Source of the DNA: Lentibacter sp.
Lineage (GTDB): Bacteria; Pseudomonadota; Alphaproteobacteria; Rhodobacterales; Rhodobacteraceae
DNA length: 40,745 nucleotides
Reading direction: 5' to 3'
Assembly (NCBI GenBank): GCA_016744435.1
Contig: JADGEJ010000031.1
Coordinates: 1 to 40,745 of the forward strand
The stretch's first letter is position 1, and each line of letters begins with the position of its first letter. The position numbers were made by a program, and so were the translations under genes. Under the pieces are notes generated by a model. It was not told the origin of the DNA, made no database searches, and was given only the letters and a program-made list of their open reading frames with translations. Positions 1 through 7,862 of the stretch are shown one piece after another.

Positions 1-135
1 CAGGCGAAATATCTGCCAAATCCGAAGGACGCCAAATCCGCATCATCTCAGCGGCATGTCGCGCTTGGGAATAGAACCACTATGCCCGGCGCGCACCAAA
101 CCCCTGATATTTCGCGGATTTGACGCCAGAGGTGC
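1..135. other. Intergenic start of window, no gene seen
   Basis: I see no convincing coding region here; the 75-codon plus-strand reading frame starting at 56 has no recognisable product and runs antisense into glcF. The stretch contains the word GCCAAATCCG twice in direct orientation (15-24 and 31-40). Its core recurs inverted at 114-122, and GCGAAATATC (4-13) recurs inverted at 106-115. This may be the control region of a gene lying off the left edge. Confidence 0.4.
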
Positions 136-158
136 AGGATTAATGGGTCCTGACCCTA
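136..158 (-). repeat. 23-bp repeat, copy 1, containing the glcF stop codon
   Basis: Read on the minus strand, this 23-bp word begins with TAG, the stop codon of glcF, and contains the interrupted palindrome GGGTC-AG-GACCC followed by CATTAATCCT. An identical 23-bp copy lies at 15467-15489 on the plus strand, where its TAG is the stop codon of recR. The shared position relative to a stop codon is unlikely to be chance; the function is unknown. Confidence 0.8.
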
Positions 159-1442
159 GCCTTCAAGCGCGCGTGGTTTTGGCCCACCTGTGGCCCAGTC
201 CAGTAACTCGACAGTGTGCACGATGGGCACATCAGTTGCGCCGCCGATCTGCATCATGCAGCCGATGTTGCCCGCTGCGATAACGTCTGGCGCGCGCGCT
301 TCCAGTGTCTCGACCTTGCGTTTCTTCAACTCGCCTGAAAGCTCGGGCTGCATCAGGTTGTATGTGCCCGCGCTCCCGCAGCACAGGTGGCTGTCAGCGG
401 GCTCAACCACGTCAAAGCCAACTCGCTTGAGCAGGTCTTTGGGGAAGGTTTTGATCTGCTGGCCATGCTGCAAACTGCACGCCGCATGATAGGCTACGCG
501 CAGGCCCTTGGCCGCGCCCTCTGGCAGATCAAGCTGCATCAGAAGCTCGCTCACATCTTGCGCCAAGTCAGCCACTTGCGCTGCGTCTTCGGCATGGCCC
601 GTCTCGCGGAACATATGGCCGTAGTCCTTTACCGTCGTGCCGCAGCCCGAGGTGTTTATCACGATACTGTCGAGCCCCTCGCCGCGCGCCTCATTCATCC
701 ATGCGTCGATATTTTTCTCCGCTGTCGCGTGGCTCTCGCCCGCCTTGCCCATGTGGTGCGTCAACGCCCCGCAACAGCCTGCGCCCTCGGCCACGACAAC
801 CTCACAGCCAAAGCGGCGCAGCAGCCGAATAGTCGCGTCGTTAATGTCGGTGTTAAGCGCCTTTTGCGCACAGCCCGTCATCAGCGCAACCCGCAGCTTC
901 TTCTCGCCCACGGGCGCAAATGCCTGCGGATCATCATTGCGGCTCACTGGCGGAATGCTCTTCGGCGCCATCTCAAGCATCGCGCGAAGGCGCGCATCGG
1001 GCACCAGCCGTTTAAACGGCCGGGCGATCTTGGCACCAAGCAGTGCCAGCCTGAAGCGCCCCGGGTAGGGCAGGATTTTCGCCAGCACCCACCGCAAGGC
1101 ACGGTCTGTGACAGGCCTCTTGTAGTTGTCCTCAATATAGGCGCGCGCGTGGTCGACGAGGTGCATGTAATGCACGCCGCTCGGGCAGGTTGTCATGCAG
1201 GCCAGACAGCTCAGGCAACGGTCAACGTGCAGCACGGTTTGCTTGTCGGGCACGCGCTCGTGCTCCAACATATCCTTGATCATGTAGATGCGCCCGCGCG
1301 GGCTATCAAGCTCGTCGCCCAGTATCTGGTAAGTCGGGCAAGTCGCGGTGCAAAACCCGCAGTGCACGCAGTTGCGCAATATCTCGTTGGCGCGAGCTGT
1401 GCCTGCATCTTTAAGCTGCTCGTTGGTAAAGTTGGTTTGCAT
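156..1442 (-). CDS. glcF: Glycolate oxidase iron-sulfur subunit GlcF
   Basis: GlcF carries electrons in the membrane-associated GlcDEF complex, which oxidises glycolate to glyoxylate. The 428-residue protein starts with two 4Fe-4S ferredoxin motifs, CVHCGFCTATCP and CLSCLACMTTCP, and has two CCG-type cysteine-rich domains (GAGCCGALTHHMG and HLCCGSAGTYN), as in the family. An upstream in-frame start would add 42 low-complexity residues. I chose the ATG at 1442 because it overlaps the TGA of the preceding gene (TGATG), which implies translational coupling. It is the last gene of the operon and its TAG stop lies inside a 23-bp repeat. The identification is firm. Confidence 0.96.
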   Translation of the reverse strand: MQTNFTNEQLKDAGTARANEILRNCVHCGFCTATCPTYQILGDELDSPRGRIYMIKDMLEHERVPDKQTVLHVDRCLSCLACMTTCPSGVHYMHLVDHARAYIEDNYKRPVTDRALRWVLAKILPYPGRFRLALLGAKIARPFKRLVPDARLRAMLEMAPKSIPPVSRNDDPQAFAPVGEKKLRVALMTGCAQKALNTDINDATIRLLRRFGCEVVVAEGAGCCGALTHHMGKAGESHATAEKNIDAWMNEARGEGLDSIVINTSGCGTTVKDYGHMFRETGHAEDAAQVADLAQDVSELLMQLDLPEGAAKGLRVAYHAACSLQHGQQIKTFPKDLLKRVGFDVVEPADSHLCCGSAGTYNLMQPELSGELKKRKVETLEARAPDVIAAGNIGCMMQIGGATDVPIVHTVELLDWATGGPKPRALEG

Positions 1443-1777
1443 CAGCCTGCCATCCAATCTGCCGCCGCGAGGCCCAGCCACGGGATCACCGTTGCCATCG
1501 CCCCGATCGCTTTTGTCAGCGCCATTGCGCGTTTTGTTTTTGCCCGTCGCATGATTGCACGCACACACAGCGAGACAGTGCCGATCCAGGCCAGCCAGAG
1601 CATTCCGAGGCTTCCCAAGCCCGGTGAACTCTTGGAAAAGATCACCGAGGCCAGCGCCGCCGCGACGACGCCCACGCCCAGCACGAACGACAACATCGAC
1701 GCCTCACGCCGCGTAAGCAAAAGCATCAGCAACGGCCCGCCGACGAACACCAGAATATATGCCTGCAAGAAGCTCAT
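1442..1777 (-). CDS. Small four-helix membrane protein inside the glc operon
   Basis: This 111-residue protein is almost entirely hydrophobic, with four predicted membrane segments at about residues 4-21, 28-47, 52-74 and 84-107. A basic loop (RAIMRRAKTKR) separates the third and fourth. It belongs to no family I can name. Its start codon overlaps the glcE stop and its stop overlaps the glcF start, both as TGATG, so it is translationally coupled on both sides and surely made with the glycolate oxidase. An inferred role is a membrane anchor or quinone-side partner for GlcDEF, whose three subunits have no obvious membrane helices. Confidence 0.85.
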   Translation of the reverse strand: MSFLQAYILVFVGGPLLMLLLTRREASMLSFVLGVGVVAAALASVIFSKSSPGLGSLGMLWLAWIGTVSLCVRAIMRRAKTKRAMALTKAIGAMATVIPWLGLAAADWMAG

Positions 1778-2931
1778 CAGCGCACCTCACGTTTCGTCAT
1801 GAGACCTGTGTTGAACAAGGCCTTCGGATCAAACTTGTCGCGCAAAGCCGCGCTCAACCGCGCCACGCCAGCCGCTTCGGGCTGGAAGGCCGAGACATGC
1901 TCGTAAGCCCCCTCAGGCGCTTTGATCAAAGTCGCATGGCCGCCGTTTTCGAGGCAATAATCCTGCAAGAAGGCCTGCAAAGTGACGGCGGTTTGCTCGT
2001 CTATGTCTGCCGCGATCCAAACAAGTCCACCGCCCCAGTCGAGCAGCTTCTCTACCTCAAACCGCTCGGAAACAGCCGCGTAAAGCGCAGGCAAAGCGCT
2101 TGGTTGAATAGACAGCTTCGCCACGAACGAACGCACAGCGAATGCGCGTACATCGCGTATGCCGGCCCAGTTTTCCGCCGAGGCTTCTGCCTCCAGTCGC
2201 GTGATCTCTCCAAAGCGCGCCAGAGACTTGGTCAGCGCGTCAAAGCGGTAATCAACCGAGGCTGCAAAGCCCTCAAGCCGCAAGCAGGTTGCACCATCCG
2301 CATGCGCGGCCCCCGTCACTTCATAAGGCGAGCCAAGTGCTGCCGACATTGCCTCAACCGCGCGGGCTGCGCCTTGATTGTGGATCACCAGTGTAGCCTC
2401 TGTTTCGGGAACAGGCAAAACCTTGAGGCTCACTTCTGTCAGCGCACCCAGCGTACCAAAGCTGCCAGACATGAGCTTGACGAGGTCATATCCAGTCACG
2501 TTTTTCATCACCCGCCCGCCGTTTTTCAACACGCGCCCCGTGCCGTCAACAAACCGCACCCCGAGGGTAAAGTCGCGGCAGGCGCCAACCGCAATCCGCC
2601 GTGGCCCGCTCACGTTGGCAGACACCAGTCCGCCAAGTGTTGGCTCGCCCTTGGTGCCAAACAACGCGCGGTGGTCCATCGGCTCAAACGCAAGCCGCTG
2701 ACCTTCCTTGGCGAGCAATAGTTCCACCTCGCTCACGGGCGTGCCCGCCCCCGCAACCAGTGTCAGTGCACCCGGCTCATAAAGGCTCACACCACTCAGC
2801 CCCGCGAGGCTCAACACGTCGCCGCCGCAGCGCCCGATGGGCCGCGTGCCACCGCCTTGCAAGTGCACAGGTGCATCAAGGCCCGCCACTATTTCGGCCA
2901 ACTCGGCCTCGCTTTTCGGATGATAGCTCAT
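1777..2931 (-). CDS. glcE: Glycolate oxidase FAD-binding subunit GlcE
   Basis: The 384-residue protein is the second flavin-binding subunit of glycolate oxidase. Its N-terminal half has the FAD-binding type 4 fold, with the glycine-rich QGGGTRPIGR near residues 25-34, LGGLVSANVSGPRR, and GRVMKNVTGYDL in the middle. The C-terminal part is shorter than in GlcD, as expected for GlcE. A ribosome binding site GGAG lies 7 nt before the ATG, inside the end of glcD (4-nt gap), so the pair is probably co-translated. The order D-E-small protein-F differs from the usual D-E-F only by the extra gene. Confidence 0.95.
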   Translation of the reverse strand: MSYHPKSEAELAEIVAGLDAPVHLQGGGTRPIGRCGGDVLSLAGLSGVSLYEPGALTLVAGAGTPVSEVELLLAKEGQRLAFEPMDHRALFGTKGEPTLGGLVSANVSGPRRIAVGACRDFTLGVRFVDGTGRVLKNGGRVMKNVTGYDLVKLMSGSFGTLGALTEVSLKVLPVPETEATLVIHNQGAARAVEAMSAALGSPYEVTGAAHADGATCLRLEGFAASVDYRFDALTKSLARFGEITRLEAEASAENWAGIRDVRAFAVRSFVAKLSIQPSALPALYAAVSERFEVEKLLDWGGGLVWIAADIDEQTAVTLQAFLQDYCLENGGHATLIKAPEGAYEHVSAFQPEAAGVARLSAALRDKFDPKALFNTGLMTKREVR

Positions 2932-2935
2932 ATCT

Positions 2936-4375
2936 CTACTCCGCAGCTATGCGCCGTGCTTCGCTTGACGCGAGCGGGAAAACTTTCGCGGCGTTCAACA
3001 GCCATTTCGGATCAAACACATCTTTCATAGCCATCTGCATGTCCAGATCGTCAGGCGCAAACTGCTCAACCATCAAGTCGCGCTTCTCAACGCCAACACC
3101 GTGCTCACCAGTGAGGCAGCCACCAACTTCAACGCAAAGCTTGAGCACGTCAGCGCCAAACGCCTCGCATGTCTCCAAGTCACCCGGCTTGTTGGCGTCA
3201 TACATGATGAGGGGGTGCATGTTGCCGTCGCCCGCGTGAAAGACGTTGCCCACCTCAAGGCCGTAGTGCTTTGACATCTCGCCAATGCGCTTCAAAACAT
3301 AGGGCAGCTGGCTGACGGGGATCGTCCCGTCAAGGCACATGTAGTCGCTGATCTTGCCAATCGCGCTGAACGCCGCTTTGCGCCCCGCCCAGATCCGCCC
3401 CGCCTCCTCAGCGCTTGTCGCGCGGCGAAACTCGACAGGGTTGTGGCGCTGAGCAATCTCGCGGATGAGGCTAAGCTGATACTCGATCTCGGCTTCGCTG
3501 CCTTCGACTTCGACAATCAGCAGCGCCTCGCATTCGGGGTATCCCGCCTTGGCGTAGTCTTCGCATACCGCAATCAAGACACTGTCCATAAACTCGATCG
3601 CCACAGGCAAGATGCCTGCTTTGATAATGTCACTCACACAAGCGCCCGCCACCTCGTTACTGTCAAACCCGACAAGCACTGGCAGCGCGCCTTCGGGCTT
3701 ATGGAAAATACGCAATGTCGCTTCCGTCACCACCCCAAGCTGGCCTTCACTGCCGCAAATGAGGCCGAGCAGATCAAGCCCGCCAGCGTCAAGGTGGCCT
3801 CCGCCGATCTCGACAACTTCGCCATCCATCAACACCATGGTCACGCCCATCAGGTTGTTTGTCGTCACGCCGTATTTGAGGCAATGCGCCCCGCCCGAGT
3901 TCATCGCGATGTTACCAGCAATCGCACAAGCAAGCTGGCTTGACGGGTCAGGCGCGTAAAAGAAACCATCGGCCTCAACCGCGCCCGTTACCGACAAGTT
4001 GGTGCGGCCTGTCTGGACCTTCACAATGCGGTCTTCATAGCTTGTTTCCAGCACCGCGTTCATGCGCGCGACGCCTAGAATAACGCTGTCAGCTGTGGGC
4101 ATCGCCCCGCCGGCAAGCGAGGTGCCCGCACCACGTGGCACGACAGGCACATCCATCTCGTGGCAGATTTTCAGCGCGGCGGCGACTTCCCCGGTGCTGC
4201 TGGGCAGAATGGCCAGCATCGGCGGGCAACGGTAGGCTGTGAGCGCGTCGCACTCGTAGGCCTTAAGCTCGCGCTCATCCGCAATAACCCCGCGCTTGCC
4301 CAACACGCCCTCAAGCCGCTCTTTGAGCTTTTGCTTTTTGGCAAGTGTTGCTGGGTTGGCTTCTGGCATCTGCAT
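2936..4375 (-). CDS. glcD: Glycolate oxidase catalytic subunit GlcD
   Basis: GlcD is the main FAD-linked subunit that oxidises glycolate, and often D-lactate, with transfer to quinone. The 479-residue protein has the FAD-binding region (VPRGAGTSLAGGAM, then PSSQLACAIAGNIAMNSGG) and the FAD-oxidase C domain ending with VFHAGDGNMHP and TGEHGVGVEKRD. An in-frame codon at 4411 would extend it by 12 residues into the operator. I prefer the ATG at 4375 because GGAGAG stands 5 nt before it (GGAG 7 nt). First gene of the operon; its promoter overlaps the palindrome at 4390-4412. Confidence 0.96.
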   Translation of the reverse strand: MQMPEANPATLAKKQKLKERLEGVLGKRGVIADERELKAYECDALTAYRCPPMLAILPSSTGEVAAALKICHEMDVPVVPRGAGTSLAGGAMPTADSVILGVARMNAVLETSYEDRIVKVQTGRTNLSVTGAVEADGFFYAPDPSSQLACAIAGNIAMNSGGAHCLKYGVTTNNLMGVTMVLMDGEVVEIGGGHLDAGGLDLLGLICGSEGQLGVVTEATLRIFHKPEGALPVLVGFDSNEVAGACVSDIIKAGILPVAIEFMDSVLIAVCEDYAKAGYPECEALLIVEVEGSEAEIEYQLSLIREIAQRHNPVEFRRATSAEEAGRIWAGRKAAFSAIGKISDYMCLDGTIPVSQLPYVLKRIGEMSKHYGLEVGNVFHAGDGNMHPLIMYDANKPGDLETCEAFGADVLKLCVEVGGCLTGEHGVGVEKRDLMVEQFAPDDLDMQMAMKDVFDPKWLLNAAKVFPLASSEARRIAAE

Positions 4376-4389
4376 AGCGGCTCTCCATA

Positions 4390-4412
4390 ATTGGTAAAAG
4401 ATTATTACCAAT
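4390..4412. promoter_or_regulatory. Probable regulator operator in front of glcD
   Basis: ATTGGTAA (4390-4397) and TTACCAAT (4405-4412) form a perfect 8-bp inverted repeat around a 7-bp spacer. It lies just upstream of the glcD ribosome binding site. A possible minus-strand promoter (TTGAGA at 4427-4422, AATAAT at 4406-4401, spacing 15) would place the operator over the -10 element, which suits a repressor. The same 23-bp layout, followed by the same CAAG, is found at 10183-10205. ATTGGT/ACCAAT half-sites resemble those bound by FadR-type GntR regulators of 2-hydroxyacid genes, but the 11-bp gap is longer than the usual form. The regulator is not in this window. Confidence 0.75.
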
Positions 4413-4450
4413 CAAGCAATTTCTCAACCGATTTCTTGAAATTCACGGCG

Positions 4451-4480
4451 TTTCTCACTGTTTCTCACTGTTTCTCACTG
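4451..4480. repeat. Three perfect tandem copies of a 10-bp word
   Basis: TTTCTCACTG occurs three times without a gap in the intergenic region between divergent glcD and the secreted-protein gene at 4535. A period of 10 bp is close to one turn of DNA, so all copies face the same side of the helix. It could be a regulator array or an unstable repeat; nothing in the sequence decides. Confidence 0.9.
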
Positions 4481-4534
4481 TTCCACACAAAAAAGTGTCG
4501 TGTCACCCAAGCTTTGCTCTGCTAATCGAAAGGT

Positions 4535-4894
4535 ATGAATAAAACACTCGCTCTTGTTCTTGCGCTTTGCGCTGGCGCCGCTTTCGCCGAAGGCCCCACG
4601 ATCGAAGCTGTAACAGCTTCGCGCGCGGGCATGGGGTGGCGTTTTGATGTTACGCTCAAACACGCTGACACGGGCTGGGACCACTACGCCGATGGTTGGG
4701 AGATAACCGACGCGGCAGGAAACCAGATCGGATATCGCGAGTTGATGCACCCGCATGTCAACGAACAGCCGTTTACCCGCTCGCTTCAAAACGTGATGCT
4801 GGCCGATGGTGTTAAGTCTGTTTTCATTCGCTCACGCTGCTCACAACACGGATGGAGCGAAGAGACTTACGAGGTTATGCTGCCCCTGCAATAG
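4535..4894 (+). CDS. Small secreted protein of unknown function
   Basis: This 119-residue protein begins with a clear Sec signal peptide (MNKTLALVLALCAGAAFAEG, probable cleavage after AFA), so it is periplasmic or exported. The mature part is rich in aromatic and acidic residues and reads like a small beta-sandwich. I recognise it only as the sort of conserved hypothetical found in Rhodobacteraceae. It is divergent from glcD and is followed after 10 nt by the stub of a crotonase gene, which suggests a former two-gene operon. The AAAGG before the ATG is unusually close, leaving 1 nt. Confidence 0.85.
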   Translation: MNKTLALVLALCAGAAFAEGPTIEAVTASRAGMGWRFDVTLKHADTGWDHYADGWEITDAAGNQIGYRELMHPHVNEQPFTRSLQNVMLADGVKSVFIRSRCSQHGWSEETYEVMLPLQ

Positions 4895-4904
4895 GGAGAG
4901 CGAC

Positions 4905-4979
4905 ATGACGATCACCACCCAAAAATCTGGCCCTGTCTGGACAATCACCCATTCCCGCCCGGAAGCGCGCCGCGCTCTA
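4905..4979 (+). pseudogene. N-terminal stub of an enoyl-CoA hydratase (crotonase) gene
   Basis: After a good ribosome binding site (GGGAGAG), the ATG at 4905 opens a reading frame whose first 25 residues include GPVWTITHSRPEAR. This matches the first strand and RPEARNAL motif of enoyl-CoA hydratases. After about 4979 the similarity stops and the frame continues to 5120 as unrelated, low-quality sequence. The start signals are intact but over 90% of a normal crotonase of about 260 residues is missing, so this is a deletion remnant. The intact ORF to 5120 (71 residues) could still be translated. Confidence 0.7.
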
Positions 4980-5134
4980 GGTGGCGCAACGGGCGGCGGG
5001 TTAACACTTGGCAAGATCGCGCGACGCCAAAAACTGTATGCACACGTTATGCACACATTGCTGCATAGAGTGCTGCATACTGTAGGCACCGCCGTTTTTT
5101 CGCGGTTCGGGAAAAGTTAACGCTGCAAAAGAAT

Positions 5135-5168
5135 AGCGCCCGCGAGCCAAAACTCACGGGCGCTTTTT
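5135..5168 (+). terminator. Rho-independent terminator
   Basis: AGCGCCCG (5135-5142) pairs with CGGGCGCT (5157-5164), extended by GAG/CTC after one mismatch, with a CCAAAA loop and a run of five T at 5164-5168. It ends plus-strand transcription and, lying 18 nt beyond the dctM stop, may also end the TRAP operon. Confidence 0.85.
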
Positions 5169-5185
5169 ACGTTCGTTTGTTCGCC

Positions 5186-7849
5186 TTAGAAGTTCAGCGA
5201 AATGTCACGGTGCTTGGCGCTACAAGCGGCCATGTAGAGCGCTTGATCACGTTCCAGACGCGGTTGCGAGCGCATGCCCAGAGTGCGCTTGATACTGTCG
5301 AGATAAGCCGCCAGTGATGGCTTTAATCCTTCTGCATCTGCGCGCCATTGCTTCTGCTCTGCATACTCACTGGCCGCTTTGTCATAGGCTGCGAGCGCCT
5401 TTTCGCGGTCAAACTTCTTTGGCTTCAGCGCACGGCGCGCCTTGCCCAAAGCAGATTTGACATCGCCCGCACCTTCGACATCGCTCAGCTTGTCTTCCAG
5501 CGCTTTCACGGTGTCTTCTGCCGCTTCATCGCCCTCTGCAACTGTTTCAATATAGCTGCGCAATTCGGCGAGTTCGCCCTCCAAAGCGCCGTAGGCTTGG
5601 TTGGCTTCAAGCGTTGCCATAACAGCGCTTGGAGCGTCCCAGGCATTGTCTGCATTACGGCGATACTGCGTGCGGGCTTTCTGTTCGGCCTTCGTCAGCT
5701 TGGCAAAGGCGCTGTGCACGTCTTTCCAGCTCTCGGGGATCTCGCTCTGAAGGTGCTCGATCTCCGCCAGCATTGCGTCGCGGCGCGCCTCAAACCGGGC
5801 TCGGCGCGGGGCTTGTTCTTCGGTCTTCATCCGGCTGGCAAGGACTTTCAGCTCCTTTGCTTCAGCCTCGATTTTGCGGATCTCTTTCTCAAGCTTACGC
5901 ACTTTCTGCTGCTGCGGACGGTAGGCATCTGCGGCACCATTCACGGCCTCTTCAGCGGCAAAGGCAGCTGAGAGGTTTTCAAGCGCTGCGGGGCCTGCGG
6001 CAAAGCCTTCGGACAAGTCTTTGTTCAACCCCTTTGGCAGCATTGAAATGTCCAGACCCTGCGCCTTGGCAATCGCGCTCGTGAGTGCGCTTGAGCTGCC
6101 CTCAAGCTGCTCGCCAACATATTGCTCCATGCAATACTGTATCTTCGGGTTGCGCGGCGGCGGAGCGTTATCCGACAGGAACGACGCACGGTTTGGCAGG
6201 TAGTTGACCAGCGGTGGGTAGACGCCAACAACCGCCAGCGCGATCAGCTGCAATGTGATAAAGGCAATCACGCCTTTATACATCTGCACGGTTTTCACAA
6301 CGGCAGGCGCGACCCCACGCAAGTAAAAGAGCGCAAAGCCGAACGGCGGTGTCAGGAAGCTGGTCTGGATGTTCAGCCCGATCATAACACCAAGCCAAAC
6401 AGCGGTGATATTGGCGCTTGGGTCAGCCAGCAAAATAGGCGCAACGATCGGCACAACAACCACGGCGATCTCGATGAAATCAAGGAAGAAGCCGAGGACG
6501 AAGATAACCAGCATCACGATGATGAACTGGGTCCAGAATCCACCGGGCAGCGACAACAGGAACTCGCGCACAAGCTCTTCACCGCCAAAGGCCCGGAAGG
6601 CTGCTGTCAGCATGGCCGCACCGAGAAGGATGATAAACACCAGTGATGTCGTCTTGGCGGTTTCAAGCATGACGCCATCAAGCGTGCCATCAGTGCGGAA
6701 CACCCGCCAGCCGCTCCATGCGATAGCGGCAATCAGCAGCGCTGTTGCCGCAACACCAAGTCGGATACCAAGCACATCGTTTGCTGAATCAATCGCCTTC
6801 AGGTTCATGTCGAACTTCGACAGCAAGAGACTCAAGATAACCAGAGCAGCCAAGGCCATGATCGCTGGAATAAACCTGAGCTTTTTGTCGCCTTCATGCA
6901 GCCGATAGCCGGCCATAACCATAGCGCCCGCGGCGCCGATTGCGCCTGCTTGGTTCACAGTCGCAACACCAGAGATGATCGAGCCAAGCACAAGGAAAAT
7001 CAGCGTCAGCGGCGGAATGAGCGTCAGCGCGACTGTGCCCCAGAACTTGCGGTCAAACTTGCCTTCGACTTTCACGGCAGGCGCGGCATCTGGCTTAAAG
7101 AACGCGTAGGTGAGGATGTAGAGCATGTAGATCAGCACCAAGAGGATACCGGGCACAAGCGCACCGAGGAACATCTCGCCTGCCGAGGTCGAAGACACGT
7201 CAAACGACGACGGCATCGACAACTCACCTGTTGAGGCTTTGTGCAGTGCTTTACGCGCTGTGCTGGCTTGGTCTGTGGCGCTGGCCAATTGGTCAGCGAG
7301 GATGATTAGAACAATCGATGGCGGGATGATCTGGCCCAAAGTGCCCGAGGCCGCGATCGTGCCTGTCGCCAGAGATTGCGAGTAGTTGTTACGCAGCATT
7401 GCGGGCAGGCTGATAAGGCCCATCGCCACAACCGTCGCGCCAACGATGCCCGTGGTCGCGGCCAAAAGCGCACCCACAAAAACAACCGAAATGCCAAGGC
7501 CGCCCGGCACAGGGCCAAACAGCTGCGCCATGGTAACAAGCAAGTCTTCCGCGATCTTGGAGCGCTGGAGCATGATCCCCATGAAGATAAACAGCGGAAT
7601 CGCAATCAGCGTATCTCGCTCGACTTCCCAGAAGACCCCCCTGAGGTTGGTTACCCCAGCAGAGAGCCATTGTTGCGGCCCACCTGAGTGGAAGAAGGCG
7701 CTTGTGTCACCGGAAAACAAGTAACCCGAAATGGCTGCCAAAGTGATGGTGATGATCGCTGAGCCGGGCAGTGCGAAAGCCACCGGAAAACCAGAGCCCA
7801 AAGCGATAGCCATAGTGACAACGAGAACGGCGAGAAAGAAAAGTTCCAT
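5186..7849 (-). CDS. dctM: TRAP transporter large permease (DctM) with long C-terminal extension
   Basis: This is the large membrane subunit of a TRAP transporter, which uses a sodium gradient to move a substrate delivered by a periplasmic receptor. Residues 1 to about 556 are hydrophobic, with DctM hallmarks such as IPLFIFMGIML, TGIVGATVVAMGLISLP and GTLGQIIPPSIVLIILA. This is longer than the usual 425-450 residues because of inserts around residues 185-220 and 330-390. From about residue 557 (nt 5186-6181) there is a soluble, highly charged alpha-helical tail of some 330 residues with coiled-coil segments and only two cysteines (about 573 and 876). The ATG at 7849 has GGAGAG 7 nt upstream; an earlier in-frame start would overlap dctQ by 65 nt. 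Confidence 0.93.
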   Translation of the reverse strand: MELFFLAVLVVTMAIALGSGFPVAFALPGSAIITITLAAISGYLFSGDTSAFFHSGGPQQWLSAGVTNLRGVFWEVERDTLIAIPLFIFMGIMLQRSKIAEDLLVTMAQLFGPVPGGLGISVVFVGALLAATTGIVGATVVAMGLISLPAMLRNNYSQSLATGTIAASGTLGQIIPPSIVLIILADQLASATDQASTARKALHKASTGELSMPSSFDVSSTSAGEMFLGALVPGILLVLIYMLYILTYAFFKPDAAPAVKVEGKFDRKFWGTVALTLIPPLTLIFLVLGSIISGVATVNQAGAIGAAGAMVMAGYRLHEGDKKLRFIPAIMALAALVILSLLLSKFDMNLKAIDSANDVLGIRLGVAATALLIAAIAWSGWRVFRTDGTLDGVMLETAKTTSLVFIILLGAAMLTAAFRAFGGEELVREFLLSLPGGFWTQFIIVMLVIFVLGFFLDFIEIAVVVVPIVAPILLADPSANITAVWLGVMIGLNIQTSFLTPPFGFALFYLRGVAPAVVKTVQMYKGVIAFITLQLIALAVVGVYPPLVNYLPNRASFLSDNAPPPRNPKIQYCMEQYVGEQLEGSSSALTSAIAKAQGLDISMLPKGLNKDLSEGFAAGPAALENLSAAFAAEEAVNGAADAYRPQQQKVRKLEKEIRKIEAEAKELKVLASRMKTEEQAPRRARFEARRDAMLAEIEHLQSEIPESWKDVHSAFAKLTKAEQKARTQYRRNADNAWDAPSAVMATLEANQAYGALEGELAELRSYIETVAEGDEAAEDTVKALEDKLSDVEGAGDVKSALGKARRALKPKKFDREKALAAYDKAASEYAEQKQWRADAEGLKPSLAAYLDSIKRTLGMRSQPRLERDQALYMAACSAKHRDISLNF

Positions 7850-7862
7850 GGGTCCGCTCTCC

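Noticed and set aside
387-1802. A 471-codon open frame on the plus strand.
   Set aside because: It is antisense to glcF and the small membrane gene; no motif or ribosome binding site supports it.
4475-4789. A 104-codon frame on the minus strand opposite the secreted-protein gene.
   Set aside because: It overlaps a gene with a clear signal peptide and crosses the intergenic tandem repeat region; no start signal or known domain.
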